Assembly (NCBI RefSeq): GCF_003202405.1
Contig: NZ_QJHL01000003.1
Coordinates: 1 to 64,000, forward strand
Length of the DNA: 64,000 bases
Source of the DNA: Flavobacterium hydrophilum
Lineage (GTDB): Bacteria > Bacteroidota > Bacteroidia > Flavobacteriales > Flavobacteriaceae
Reading direction: 5' to 3'
In this document: positions 38,780 through 47,065 of the stretch, piece by piece
Position numbering within the stretch: the first letter of the stretch is position 1
How the letters are laid out: every line of letters starts with the position of its first letter
Made by a program: the position numbers and the translations under genes
The notes under the pieces: model-generated
The model's database searches: none
What the model was told of the DNA's origin: nothing
The model's input: the letters and a program-made list of their open reading frames with translations, nothing else

Positions 38780-38811
38780 ATAATTTTAAAATGATTAGAT
38801 TTTAAAATTAT
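38780..38811. repeat. Perfect 13-bp AT-rich inverted repeat at a start codon
   Basis: ATAATTTTAAAAT (38780-38792) is exactly complementary to 38799-38811 around GATTAG. It ends four bases before the ATG of the HMA-like gene (minus strand). It could be an operator, a hairpin over the start region, or the transcription end of the upstream barrel gene. Confidence 0.7.
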
Positions 38812-38929
38812 ATACGAGCACTTTTTTAAGCTGGTTTTAATAAATATAAGAAAAGTATTAATTTAGAATTGTTATGAATAACTTAAACGATTTAGATTCG
38901 AATAAAAGCGCTTATGCAAACACCTAATA

Positions 38930-39769
38930 TTAGAATACTCTGGCAAGATTAAATCCAAAAAACACATTGCCTTTTGTCCAGTCACCGGTTGTTCTTCCAA
39001 GATATCCTGCTTCATCAATTCCCTGAGAACTGGTAAAATGCATTTGAAAAACGTGTCCACCGGTTTCTAAGTCAAAACCTATAGATAATGGATTGTTATA
39101 AAGAGAATTTGCGGTTCTGTTTAAGTGTGCTGCATAATCAATATTTAGCGACCAGCGTTTAGAGAATTTATATCTCCCTCCAAAACCAATGGCGTACTGA
39201 GAATTACTTTGGTCTACATTTTCAACAAAATTTTCATGAAAAAAAGTGGGAACTATTTCTAAAGACAGATTTTCAGAAAACTTTCTCGAAATTAAAAGTT
39301 GGGCTACATAAGTCAGCTTGTTTTTAAATTCAAGTTTTGGATACAGGCTTTCTTTTAGTTTATTGTTGATAGACAAACTATTAAATCCTGCAATAGTAAC
39401 AGGAAATCCGTTTTTTATTTGAGGGAGTAAAGTATATTTTGTTGCAAAATCATAGGCGAATTCACTTCTTGCTGCACTTACATTTAATCCATCGGTTATT
39501 CCGTATATAAATTTTATTTGCGTATTAGCATTGTCCAGTCCGTAGAAACCTTCAAAACCATCTTTTACAGAACCAAATCGGTGTGCAACGACAAAATATA
39601 AATCACCTTTTGCCGCGAGTTTTGTAGATTCGAGATTAACAATCTTTAGCGCTTTAAATGCAGATGTTACTTTTTCTTTTGTAACAAGAGGTTCCACTCC
39701 ATCTAATAAGTCATCTTGAGAATAGGTGAGTAAAGGGAATAAAAACAGTAATAATAGGAGATTTTTCAT
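38930..39769 (-). CDS. DUF5777 family beta-barrel protein
   Basis: A 279-residue outer-membrane protein with signal peptide MKNLLLLLFLFPLLTYSQ. The body has alternating strands and the recognisable start AFKALKIVNLESTKLAAKGD, then HRFGSVKDGFEGFYGLDNA. It ends in an aromatic residue (FGFNLARVF) typical of barrels. I recognise it as DUF5777; its role is unknown. It starts 29 bp after the OB-fold gene on the same strand and faces the divergent cytochrome/YceI unit. Confidence 0.85.
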   Translation of the reverse strand: MKNLLLLLFLFPLLTYSQDDLLDGVEPLVTKEKVTSAFKALKIVNLESTKLAAKGDLYFVVAHRFGSVKDGFEGFYGLDNANTQIKFIYGITDGLNVSAARSEFAYDFATKYTLLPQIKNGFPVTIAGFNSLSINNKLKESLYPKLEFKNKLTYVAQLLISRKFSENLSLEIVPTFFHENFVENVDQSNSQYAIGFGGRYKFSKRWSLNIDYAAHLNRTANSLYNNPLSIGFDLETGGHVFQMHFTSSQGIDEAGYLGRTTGDWTKGNVFFGFNLARVF

Positions 39770-39798
39770 AGGGTTTAGTTTTAAATTTTTATTTGTTT

Positions 39799-40188
39799 TT
39801 AACGGACGATGGAACTTTGATCTATTTTAAATTCCTGTAACAATTCATCATACCCTAAAAACCGTCCTTTAATTTTTAGTGTTTTGCCAGCAACAATTTC
39901 TTTTGGCAAACTGTCTTTGAATGTTGCAAATATTTTTTCACCAAGAACAATTCCTCTATTTGCAGTATCAATAGTGGTTACTTGTGCGGTTAGTTCAATC
40001 GTTTTGTCCTGGTATTTTATATAAGCAAGACTGTCATTGGAAGTAAAATCCTTTTCAAGTCCGGAAACTGTTACTACATAATCGGCAGTTTCTGTATCAA
40101 TATCCCTATGATCCTGGTAGGTGTAGAAGTAAACTGAAATTCCAATTATTAGAGAAAGTAAGATTGTAGTAAGTATTTTTTTTTTCAT
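39799..40188 (-). CDS. Membrane-anchored OB-fold protein (tRNA_anti-like)
   Basis: A 129-residue protein with one N-terminal anchor (ILTTILLSLIIGISVYFYTY) and a domain of about 85 residues with strands such as KTIELTAQVTTID, KTLKIKGRFLGYDELL and EFKIDQSSIVR. This matches the tRNA_anti-like OB-fold family found in Bacteroidetes envelopes. Despite the family name, no nucleic acid role is implied here. It heads the minus-strand half of the redox module and is divergent from the cytochrome gene. Confidence 0.75.
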   Translation of the reverse strand: MKKKILTTILLSLIIGISVYFYTYQDHRDIDTETADYVVTVSGLEKDFTSNDSLAYIKYQDKTIELTAQVTTIDTANRGIVLGEKIFATFKDSLPKEIVAGKTLKIKGRFLGYDELLQEFKIDQSSIVR

Positions 40189-40307
40189 AGCTCGTTTTTT
40201 AGTGCTTGGAATTATCTACGTTAAAAACTTCCTATTGGATTTAATCTAAAAAATAAGTCTCTCTTAAAAATCTATACCATTCATTTCAACGTATATGTTT
40301 TTCGAAC

Positions 40308-40340
40308 TGCTTTTATAATTCATCAAGGTTTATAAAAGCA
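40308..40340. repeat. 11-bp inverted repeat upstream of the cytochrome/YceI unit
   Basis: TGCTTTTATAA (40308-40318) is perfectly complementary to TTATAAAAGCA (40330-40340) with an 11-base spacer. It ends 29 bp before the cytochrome ATG, in a 181-bp divergent intergenic region without a clear TAnnTTTG promoter. It is a candidate operator for a dimeric regulator or a leader hairpin. Confidence 0.65.
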
Positions 40341-40369
40341 TTTATTGTTTAAACTAAAAACCAATCGTT

Positions 40370-40738
40370 ATGAACTTAAAAACTCTTTTCGCAGTCTTAT
40401 CATTTGCTTCAATCCTCGTGAGTTGCACAGATGATAATCCAAGTACTTTAATTGATACCCCGCCAATTACAGGTTTGGCAACATACAATCAGAATGTCAA
40501 ATCGATTATTAACAATAATTGTGTTGTATGTCACGCTACTGTTCCAAAAAACGGAGCGCCTATGTCGTTAGTAACCTACGACCAGGTAAAAGAGGCAGTT
40601 TTAAATCGTGGATTGCTTACCCGAATTTCTTTAGAAAATGGTAATAGTTCTTTAATGCCAAAAGGAGGTCCAAGATTACCACAAACTACAATTGATGTTA
40701 TTAAAAAATGGGAACAAGATGGGTTATTAGAACAATAA
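40370..40738 (+). CDS. Monoheme c-type cytochrome lipoprotein
   Basis: A 122-residue lipoprotein (leader ending ASILVSCTDD) with one heme-binding motif, CVVCH, near residue 57. A short C-terminal domain has the likely axial Met in SSLMPKGGPRLPQ, typical of the small cytochromes that end in a DVIKKWEQDG helix. It starts the plus-strand half of the redox module; the first YceI gene follows after only 9 bp. Probably an envelope electron carrier for this module. Confidence 0.88.
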   Translation: MNLKTLFAVLSFASILVSCTDDNPSTLIDTPPITGLATYNQNVKSIINNNCVVCHATVPKNGAPMSLVTYDQVKEAVLNRGLLTRISLENGNSSLMPKGGPRLPQTTIDVIKKWEQDGLLEQ

Positions 40739-40747
40739 TCCGATAAA

Positions 40748-41290
40748 ATGATGAAAAAAATTATACTTCTGCCAATGCTATTGGCTTCATGTATTGTTTT
40801 GTCACAAGATAAAATGATAACTAAATCAGGGACAGTAACTATCGAAGCTTCTGTTCCTTCTTTCCAGCCGGTTAAGGGAACAAATAGTAATGTAACTTTT
40901 GTTTTAAACCCAAAAACAGGAGAAATTGCAAGCCTGGCTTTAATGAAAGGCTACGAATTTGAAATGGCCTTGATGGAAGAGCATTTTAATGAAAATTACA
41001 TGGAAACGGATAAATACCCGAAAGCAGTTTTTAGAGGACAAATTGAAGGATTTGACGTAAACAAATTAACGGAGGATTATAAAGATTATATCATAAAAGG
41101 AAAATTAGAACTTCATGGTAAATCGAAGGATATAAATATTAATGCAAAAATTACCAGGACAGGTACCCGAATTAGTGTTTTTTCAGATTTCTCGGTAAAT
41201 ACCAATGATTTTGATATACCAATTCCGGCGCTTATTAAATATAAGCTTGATAATAAGGTAAATATTCAAATTATTGCTGTTTTGAAATAA
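40748..41290 (+). CDS. YceI family protein (first of a tandem pair)
   Basis: A 180-residue exported protein with a lipocalin-like YceI domain that in relatives binds long isoprenoids such as polyprenyl or quinone-like lipids. The leader is MMKKIILLPMLLASCIVLSQ. Family features are FEMALMEEHFNENYMETDKY, the YPKAVFRGQI strand, and IIKGKLELHGKSKDI. The next gene is a clear paralogue, so a local duplication produced the pair. Two adjacent ATGs at 40748 and 40751 are possible starts. Confidence 0.92.
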   Translation: MMKKIILLPMLLASCIVLSQDKMITKSGTVTIEASVPSFQPVKGTNSNVTFVLNPKTGEIASLALMKGYEFEMALMEEHFNENYMETDKYPKAVFRGQIEGFDVNKLTEDYKDYIIKGKLELHGKSKDININAKITRTGTRISVFSDFSVNTNDFDIPIPALIKYKLDNKVNIQIIAVLK

Positions 41291-41331
41291 AGCCAGAGAA
41301 TAAAGATTAATGAGTACAAAACACCAAAATC

Positions 41332-41871
41332 ATGAAAAAAAATATATTCATAGCAATACTGTTTGTTTCTGCAATTGGCATTTCACAAGAAAAAAAGATC
41401 AGTAAAACAGGAAAAATTACTTTTGAAGCATCTGTTCCTTCATTTGAAGAAGTTAAAGCAACCAATACTAATGTTACTTTTGTTTTGAATCCGGCTACAG
41501 GAGAAATTGCATGTTTAGCATTAATGAAGGGATTCCGGTTTAAAGTCGCTTTGATGGAAGAACATTTTAATGAAAATTATATTGAAAGTGATCAATATCC
41601 GAAAGCAATATTTAAAGGAAAAATAGAAAACTTCGCTTTAAACAGTCTTACCGCGGGTTCTCAGGATTTTACTATAAAAGGAAAATTAGAACTTCACGGA
41701 AAAGTAAAGGATATAACAGCCAATGCGAGGATAAGCATGTTGGGATCAGGAATTAGTATTGTCTCCAATTTTGATGTAAATGCAAGCGATTTTAACATTG
41801 CAATCCCTTCTTTAGTTAAAAACAAAGTTTCTAATAAAATAAATATTCAAATTGTTGCTATTTTAAAATAA
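41332..41871 (+). CDS. YceI family protein (second of a tandem pair)
   Basis: A 179-residue paralogue of the preceding gene; by eye well over half of aligned residues agree, including VALMEEHFNENY, YPKAIFKG and IKGKLELHGKVKDI. The leader MKKNIFIAILFVSAIGISQ indicates export. It lies 41 bp after the first copy and ends the plus-strand half of the redox module. Divergence is greatest in the middle segment after the EGF/ENF position, which could give different ligand specificity. Confidence 0.92.
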   Translation: MKKNIFIAILFVSAIGISQEKKISKTGKITFEASVPSFEEVKATNTNVTFVLNPATGEIACLALMKGFRFKVALMEEHFNENYIESDQYPKAIFKGKIENFALNSLTAGSQDFTIKGKLELHGKVKDITANARISMLGSGISIVSNFDVNASDFNIAIPSLVKNKVSNKINIQIVAILK

Positions 41872-42002
41872 TGTGCACAAACAATAAAGATTTTATAAAT
41901 TTAGAAGCAAGTAAACGATAAACCATCAAAAAGATTTAATTTTGAAAGGCCAATTATTCGTTTTGTAAAAAACGGCAATAGTAACTAGAAAGTAAATCAA
42001 AA

Positions 42003-42869
42003 ATGGAGGAAGAAATAAAAATTGAAGACGACTTCACGCTTATCCGTTTTCAAAACGACAGTTCAGAACCTTTTTTTGCACAACGTGAAGTAGGCACTGG
42101 TTTGATCCAGTTTCATTTTGGACTGAAAGGCAATGCCAAATTTTTATTCAATCAGGGCTCTTATACTTTAGATTTGAAGGAAGAAAGATCGCTGCTTTTA
42201 TATAATCCACAAAAAGAATTGCCTTTAAATTTAGAACTCGCTCCTAATTCCTGGGTAATTTCAGTTGTTGTATCCATTAAAAAATTTCACGCATTGTTTT
42301 CTGCGGAAGCAGATTATATTACTTTTTTAAGTCCTGATAATAAGGATAAAAAGTATTATAACGAAGGAAATATCAGCCCTTCTATGGCTATTGTACTGAG
42401 TCAGCTGTTTCATTACAACCTTCATCCATCGATAAAAAACCTTTATTATAAAGGGAAAGGATATGAATTGCTGAGTTTGTATTTTAATCGAACCGAAGAT
42501 CCAAACGCAGAACAATGTCCGTTTTTGATAGATGAAGATAACGTCTTGAAAATCCGAAGAGCCAAAGAAATTATCATCGCCAATATGGCCGAACCTCCTG
42601 GATTACAGGAATTAGCAGACGAAATTGGTTTGAATTTGAAGAAACTAAAAATGGGTTTTAAACAAATTTATGGAGATACGGTTTACGGATTTCTATTTGA
42701 TTACAAAATGGATTTTGCCCGAAAACTATTAGACAGTGGATCGTATAATGTAAACGAAGTGGGATTGAAAATTGGCTATAGCACCGGAAGCCACTTCATA
42801 GCGGCATTCAAAAAGAAGTTCGCTACAACTCCAAAAAAATATTTGATGTCGATTAATACGAATGTATAA
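42003..42869 (+). CDS. PchR-like AraC family transcriptional regulator
   Basis: A 288-residue regulator. The C-terminal AraC DNA-binding domain (about residues 190-285) has two helix-turn-helices: LQELADEIGLNLKKLKMGF and VNEVGLKIGYSTGSHFIAAF, then FATTPKKYL. The linker AEPPGLQELADEIGLN is typical of PchR-type regulators of siderophore and iron uptake, which sense a ferric ligand in the N-terminal domain. It lies directly before hemH, and a TAATTTTG element lies at 41937-41944. A role in iron/heme control is inferred from family and position. Confidence 0.85.
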   Translation: MEEEIKIEDDFTLIRFQNDSSEPFFAQREVGTGLIQFHFGLKGNAKFLFNQGSYTLDLKEERSLLLYNPQKELPLNLELAPNSWVISVVVSIKKFHALFSAEADYITFLSPDNKDKKYYNEGNISPSMAIVLSQLFHYNLHPSIKNLYYKGKGYELLSLYFNRTEDPNAEQCPFLIDEDNVLKIRRAKEIIIANMAEPPGLQELADEIGLNLKKLKMGFKQIYGDTVYGFLFDYKMDFARKLLDSGSYNVNEVGLKIGYSTGSHFIAAFKKKFATTPKKYLMSINTNV

Positions 42870-42973
42870 AAGACATCAATTTTATATATCAAAACATAAA
42901 TAAAAAATAACATTTATCATATTTCTAAAAAGTTGCATATGCTACTTTTGACGAAAATTTAAACAAAATAAAT

Positions 42974-43002
42974 GCTTAAAGCCTAAAAGCTTAAAGCCTA
43001 AA
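42974..43002 (+). repeat. Tandem 15-bp direct repeat in the hemH leader
   Basis: GCTTAAAGCCTAAAA (42974-42988) is repeated at 42989-43002, ending 14 bp before the hemH ATG. It is downstream of a TACTTTTG -7 element (42943-42950), so it would be part of the leader RNA. It resembles other short periodic words in intergenic regions of this window. Confidence 0.7.
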
Positions 43003-43016
43003 GCAATAAAAAAATA

Positions 43017-44030
43017 ATGAAAGGCGTATTATTAGTAAACCTCGGATCTCCGGATAGTCCAACACCAAAAGATGTAAAACCGTATTTAGACGAATTTTTA
43101 ATGGATAAATATGTGATTGATGTTCCGTATTTATTGAGAGCATTGTTGGTTCGTGGCATTATTTTAAGAAAAAGACCGGAAGAATCGGCACATGCCTACG
43201 CAAAAATTTGGTGGGAAGAAGGTTCTCCATTAGTGGTGCTTTCAGAAAGAATGCAGAAAAAAGTACAGCCTTTGGTAAATGTTCCAGTGGCATTAGCAAT
43301 GCGTTACGGAAGTATGACTATTGAAAAAGGACTTCAGGAATTGCATGATAAAGGCGTGAATGAAGTATTACTTTTTCCTTTATATCCGCAATATGCAATG
43401 GCTTCTACTTTGACTATTTTGGTTAAAGCTGAAGAAATTCGCAAGAAGAAATTTCCAAACATGATATTTACAGATGTTCCGGCATTTTACAACAAACCCG
43501 ATTACATCAAGAATTTAGCCGATTCGATTCAGAAACATTTAGTTGGATTTGAATATGATCATTTGTTGTTTTCGTATCACGGAATTCCAGAGCGTCATAT
43601 CCGCAAAACAGATATAACCAAATCACATTGTAAAATTGATGGTTCTTGTTGTAATACACCATCTCCGGCGCATGATTTCTGTTACCGTCACCAATGTTAT
43701 GAAACTACAAGACAAGTCGTAAAATTATTAGGACTTCCTGAAGATAAATACAGCCTGACTTTTCAATCTCGTTTAGCGGGTGATAAATGGCTTGAGCCTT
43801 ACACCGACGTAGAAATTGATAATATGCCTGCAAAAGGAATCAAAAACCTGGCAGTTGTAACTCCGGCTTTCGTTTCAGATTGCTTAGAAACTCTGGAAGA
43901 AATTGCCATGCGCGCCAAAGAAGATTTTGAAGCCAATGGCGGAGAAGAATTTTTAGCAATTCCGTGTTTAAATGACGATGATGAATGGTGTGAAACGGTT
44001 GGTAACTGGATTAACGATTGGGCAAAATAG
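43017..44030 (+). CDS. hemH: Ferrochelatase
   Basis: A 337-residue enzyme that inserts Fe(II) into protoporphyrin IX, the last step of heme b synthesis. It has MKGVLLVNLGSPDSPTPKDV, the catalytic His in LLFSYHGIPERHI, TFQSRLAGDKWLEPYT and ETLEEI. A Cys-rich insertion (CKIDGSCC then DFCYRHQC) lies after the HGIPERH motif, as in ferrochelatases reported to hold an iron-sulfur cluster. It is followed by hemJ at 35 bp. Confidence 0.97.
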   Translation: MKGVLLVNLGSPDSPTPKDVKPYLDEFLMDKYVIDVPYLLRALLVRGIILRKRPEESAHAYAKIWWEEGSPLVVLSERMQKKVQPLVNVPVALAMRYGSMTIEKGLQELHDKGVNEVLLFPLYPQYAMASTLTILVKAEEIRKKKFPNMIFTDVPAFYNKPDYIKNLADSIQKHLVGFEYDHLLFSYHGIPERHIRKTDITKSHCKIDGSCCNTPSPAHDFCYRHQCYETTRQVVKLLGLPEDKYSLTFQSRLAGDKWLEPYTDVEIDNMPAKGIKNLAVVTPAFVSDCLETLEEIAMRAKEDFEANGGEEFLAIPCLNDDDEWCETVGNWINDWAK

Positions 44031-44065
44031 AAAAGTAGAAGCAAGAGCAAAGAAAATAGACTTTC

Positions 44066-44614
44066 ATGGAATATTATAACTACTTAAAATCACTGCATCT
44101 TATTTTTGTAATAACCTGGTTTGCCGGTTTGTTTTATATTGTGCGTTTGTTTGTGTATCAAATTGAAGCCAATGAAAAACCTTCGCCGGAAAAGGAGATT
44201 TTACAAGCCCAATACAAAATTATGACGTATCGTTTATGGTATATTATCACCTGGCCATCTGCAATTTTGGCGAGTATTTTTGCTTTTTGGATGCTGTTTT
44301 TTACTGATTTAGGAAATGCATGGCTCAAAATGCCCTGGATGCACGTAAAATTGTGTTTTGTTTTTCTTTTGTATTTGTATCACGGAAAATGCCATCAGAT
44401 ATTCAAACAATTACAGAACGATGAGGTAAAATATACTAACAACTTCATGCGTTTATGGAATGAGGGCGCAACAATTATTTTGTTTGCCGTGGTATTTTTA
44501 GTAGTTTTAAAAAACGCGATCAACTGGATTTTCGGAGTAGTCGGAATTATTTTATTTTCCGTTTTAATTATGCTGGGTTTCCGTTTTTATAAGCGTATTC
44601 GCGAGAAAAAATAG
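44066..44614 (+). CDS. hemJ: HemJ-type protoporphyrinogen IX oxidase
   Basis: A 182-residue membrane protein of the HemJ (UPF0093) family with four to five helices. The conserved start has YLKSLHLIFVITWFAGLFYI and RLFVYQ. The catalytically important His is in SLHLIFV; a second conserved stretch is MPWMHVKLCFVFLLYLYHGK. It oxidises protoporphyrinogen IX to protoporphyrin IX with electrons passed to the respiratory chain. It follows hemH by 35 bp, and with hemF it completes the protoporphyrin branch. Confidence 0.93.
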   Translation: MEYYNYLKSLHLIFVITWFAGLFYIVRLFVYQIEANEKPSPEKEILQAQYKIMTYRLWYIITWPSAILASIFAFWMLFFTDLGNAWLKMPWMHVKLCFVFLLYLYHGKCHQIFKQLQNDEVKYTNNFMRLWNEGATIILFAVVFLVVLKNAINWIFGVVGIILFSVLIMLGFRFYKRIREKK

Positions 44615-44621
44615 TTTTTTA

Positions 44622-44683
44622 GTTTCAGGTTTCAAGTTTCAAGTTGCCTAACGCAACGTAACCTGAAACTTGAAACCTGAAAC
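44622..44683. repeat. 24-bp inverted repeat built of 7-base units
   Basis: Arms 44622-44645 and 44660-44683 pair over 24 bases with one mismatch around a 14-base loop. Each arm is itself periodic: GTTTCAG, GTTTCAA, GTTTCAA, GTT. There is no T run afterwards, so it is not an ordinary terminator. It fills the gap between hemJ and the histidine kinase gene. Confidence 0.85.
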
Positions 44684-44699
44684 AAACAAAACAAAAATT

Positions 44700-46172
44700 A
44701 TGCTGAACAACTTCAAAATGTCAATGCTTTCGCTTCGTACCAGGATTTTCCTGTCGATGATTGTATTGATTGTTGTGGCATCATTTTTATTGGCTTCGAT
44801 TTCGATTATTCAGTTTAAGAATGAAGCCAAAGAATACCATCAGGAACGTTTAGAACGAAAAGAAAATGCTGTAAAAGAACATATCAATTATGTTCTGGCA
44901 ACGACAACTTATCCTTTAAAAACAGGCAATCTGGATTTGATTTTTAAAGATAAAATCCATGAATTAGCCCAGATTCACAAAATCGAAATCAATATTTACA
45001 GCCTTAGCGGAAAATTATTAAAATCCTCCAAAGAATCTTTTGCCGTTGATAAAGTAGCACCTCCAATTCCAGAGTATATCCTGAAACTGGTTCGTTCATC
45101 TATCGAAAAGCGTTTTGTAGATATTAAAACCATCGATGGTGTTAAAAACAGATCATCTTATAGTTTAATAAAAGATGAAAAGTTCAAACCCCTCGGAATC
45201 TTAAATCTTCCCTATTTAGAAGATGATGGCTATTATGACAACGAATTGAACACTTTCCTGATTCGTTTAAGTCAGGTATATTCATTTATGCTATTGGTTG
45301 CATTTGCCTTAGCTTATTTCCTCTCGACCTACATCACCAAATCTTTAAAAACCATTTCTGATCGTTTAGAAGAAACTAACCTTGACCAGAAAAACGAAAA
45401 AATTGTATTAGAAGCAAACAGCAAAGAAGTCAACTTTCTGATCAAAGCGTATAACGGAATGGTGGATAAACTAGAAAGCAGTGCCATCAAGTTAGCGCAA
45501 AGCGAAAGAGAAGAAGCGTGGCGTGAAATGGCTAAACAGGTTGCGCACGAAATTAAAAATCCATTGACACCAATGCGTTTGACAGTTCAGAGCTTTCAGC
45601 GAAAGTTTGATCCTTCTGCTCCTGATGTTAAGCAAAAAATGAATGATTATTCAGAAACCTTAATTCAGCAGATCGATACAATGACTGCGGTAGCTTCGGC
45701 ATTTTCTAATTTTGCTTCGATGCCGGCACAGCAAAACGAAACTTTAAATGTAGTTGAGGTTGTCGAACTGGCTTTGGATATTTTCAATGAAGATTATATT
45801 TCTTTCGAAAGTGAAGAAGAAGAAATTATCTCCAAAATGGATCGTACGCAATTGATTCGTGTGATTACCAATTTGGTTAAAAATGCAACTCAGGCTATTC
45901 CGGAAAGTCAGTTTCAAAAGTCAATTGTAGTTACTGTGAAACGGATCAATGACACTGTTGAAATTGCAGTAAAAGACAACGGAATCGGAATTCAGAAGCT
46001 GGATACCGGACGGATTTTCGAACCAAAATTTACCACCAAAACCAGTGGAATGGGTCTTGGACTCGGAATTATAAAAAACATCATCGAAAATTACAAAGGA
46101 ACAATTACCTTTGAGTCAGCATACGGAAAAGGGACAACTTTTACCGTTTCCCTGCCTATTACCAACTCTTAA
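44700..46172 (+). CDS. Orphan sensor histidine kinase (NtrY-like)
   Basis: A 490-residue membrane kinase. Two helices (about residues 17-37 and 195-215) enclose a periplasmic sensor region; a HAMP-like linker follows. The HisKA motif is AKQVAHEIKNPLTPMRL with the phospho-His, as in NtrY-type kinases. The ATPase region has NLVKNATQAIP, VKDNGIGIQ and GMGLGLGIIKNI. The ATG at 44700 is preferred: the frame extends to a TTG at 44670 only through the inverted repeat. No response regulator gene is adjacent. The enoyl-CoA hydratase gene follows at 10 bp. Confidence 0.9.
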   Translation: MLNNFKMSMLSLRTRIFLSMIVLIVVASFLLASISIIQFKNEAKEYHQERLERKENAVKEHINYVLATTTYPLKTGNLDLIFKDKIHELAQIHKIEINIYSLSGKLLKSSKESFAVDKVAPPIPEYILKLVRSSIEKRFVDIKTIDGVKNRSSYSLIKDEKFKPLGILNLPYLEDDGYYDNELNTFLIRLSQVYSFMLLVAFALAYFLSTYITKSLKTISDRLEETNLDQKNEKIVLEANSKEVNFLIKAYNGMVDKLESSAIKLAQSEREEAWREMAKQVAHEIKNPLTPMRLTVQSFQRKFDPSAPDVKQKMNDYSETLIQQIDTMTAVASAFSNFASMPAQQNETLNVVEVVELALDIFNEDYISFESEEEEIISKMDRTQLIRVITNLVKNATQAIPESQFQKSIVVTVKRINDTVEIAVKDNGIGIQKLDTGRIFEPKFTTKTSGMGLGLGIIKNIIENYKGTITFESAYGKGTTFTVSLPITNS

Positions 46173-46182
46173 AACAGCGGTC

Positions 46183-46965
46183 ATGAATTACGAAAATATT
46201 TTAATTTCTATAGAAGAAAAAATCGCTACAGTAACGATTAACAGACCTGAAAAGCTTAATGCTTTAAACAAAGCAACTATCTGCGATCTTAGCAAAGCAG
46301 TTAAATTATTGGGTAAAAATGAAGATGTCCGAGTCATCATTTTGACCGGAAGTGGTGAAAAAGCATTTGTGGCCGGAGCTGATATTTCAGAATTTGCCAG
46401 TTATACTATTGTTGAAGGGGCACAATTAGCCGCTGAAGGTCAGGAATCCTTATTCGATTATATTGAAGGCTTAAAAAAGCCTGTAATTGCGGCTGTAAAT
46501 GGTTTTGCACTGGGAGGCGGATTAGAACTGGCCATGGCCTGTCATTTTAGGGTAGCATCCGATAATGCAAAAATGGGTTTACCTGAAGTAAGCTTAGGGC
46601 TAATTCCGGGTTACGGAGGAACACAGCGCTTACCACAATTAGTTGGGAAAGGCCGTGCCATGGAAATGATCATGACCGCAGTGATGATTTCTGCAGAAGA
46701 AGCCAAACAATACGGTTTAGTAAATCATGTAGTGCCTCAGGCTGAACTTTTATCTTTTACAAATGTAATTGCTCATAAAATCATTAAAAATGCTCCATTT
46801 GCACTCAGTAAAGCTATAAAAGCGATCAATGCAAATTTTGAAGATGGCAAAAATGGTTTTGACACCGAAATAAAATCATTCGGAAAATGTTTTGGAACTC
46901 AGGATTTTAAAGAAGGTACAACAGCTTTTTTAGAAAAACGTAAAGCGGAGTTTACAGGAAAATAA
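46183..46965 (+). CDS. Enoyl-CoA hydratase/isomerase family protein
   Basis: A 260-residue crotonase-fold enzyme. The oxyanion-hole segments are GSGEKAFVAGADISEFA and AAVNGFALGGGLELAMACHF. The catalytic Glu is in LPEVSLGLIPGYGGTQRLP. It should hydrate 2-enoyl-CoA in fatty-acid or related acyl-CoA degradation. The ATG at 46183 gives the normal family N-terminus MNYENILISIEEKIATVTIN. The frame upstream to 46111 only overlaps the kinase gene. The exact pathway is not shown by neighbours. Confidence 0.93.
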   Translation: MNYENILISIEEKIATVTINRPEKLNALNKATICDLSKAVKLLGKNEDVRVIILTGSGEKAFVAGADISEFASYTIVEGAQLAAEGQESLFDYIEGLKKPVIAAVNGFALGGGLELAMACHFRVASDNAKMGLPEVSLGLIPGYGGTQRLPQLVGKGRAMEMIMTAVMISAEEAKQYGLVNHVVPQAELLSFTNVIAHKIIKNAPFALSKAIKAINANFEDGKNGFDTEIKSFGKCFGTQDFKEGTTAFLEKRKAEFTGK

Positions 46966-46973
46966 GCTATTTT

Positions 46974-47040
46974 ACAAAGTTACACCAGGATTTCACAGAG
47001 ACTCACTAAAAATTTTATACAAAGCTTTGTGTAACTTTGT
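46974..47040. repeat. 12-bp inverted repeat after the enoyl-CoA hydratase gene
   Basis: ACAAAGTTACAC (46974-46985) pairs perfectly with GTGTAACTTTGT (47029-47040) over a 43-base spacer containing TTTCACAGAGACTC. The same words (TCTCTGTG, CTTTG) occur near 23930 and 47540-47575, so it seems to belong to a dispersed intergenic repeat family. Confidence 0.65.
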
Positions 47041-47065
47041 GGTACAATTATCTAATACAATTATT

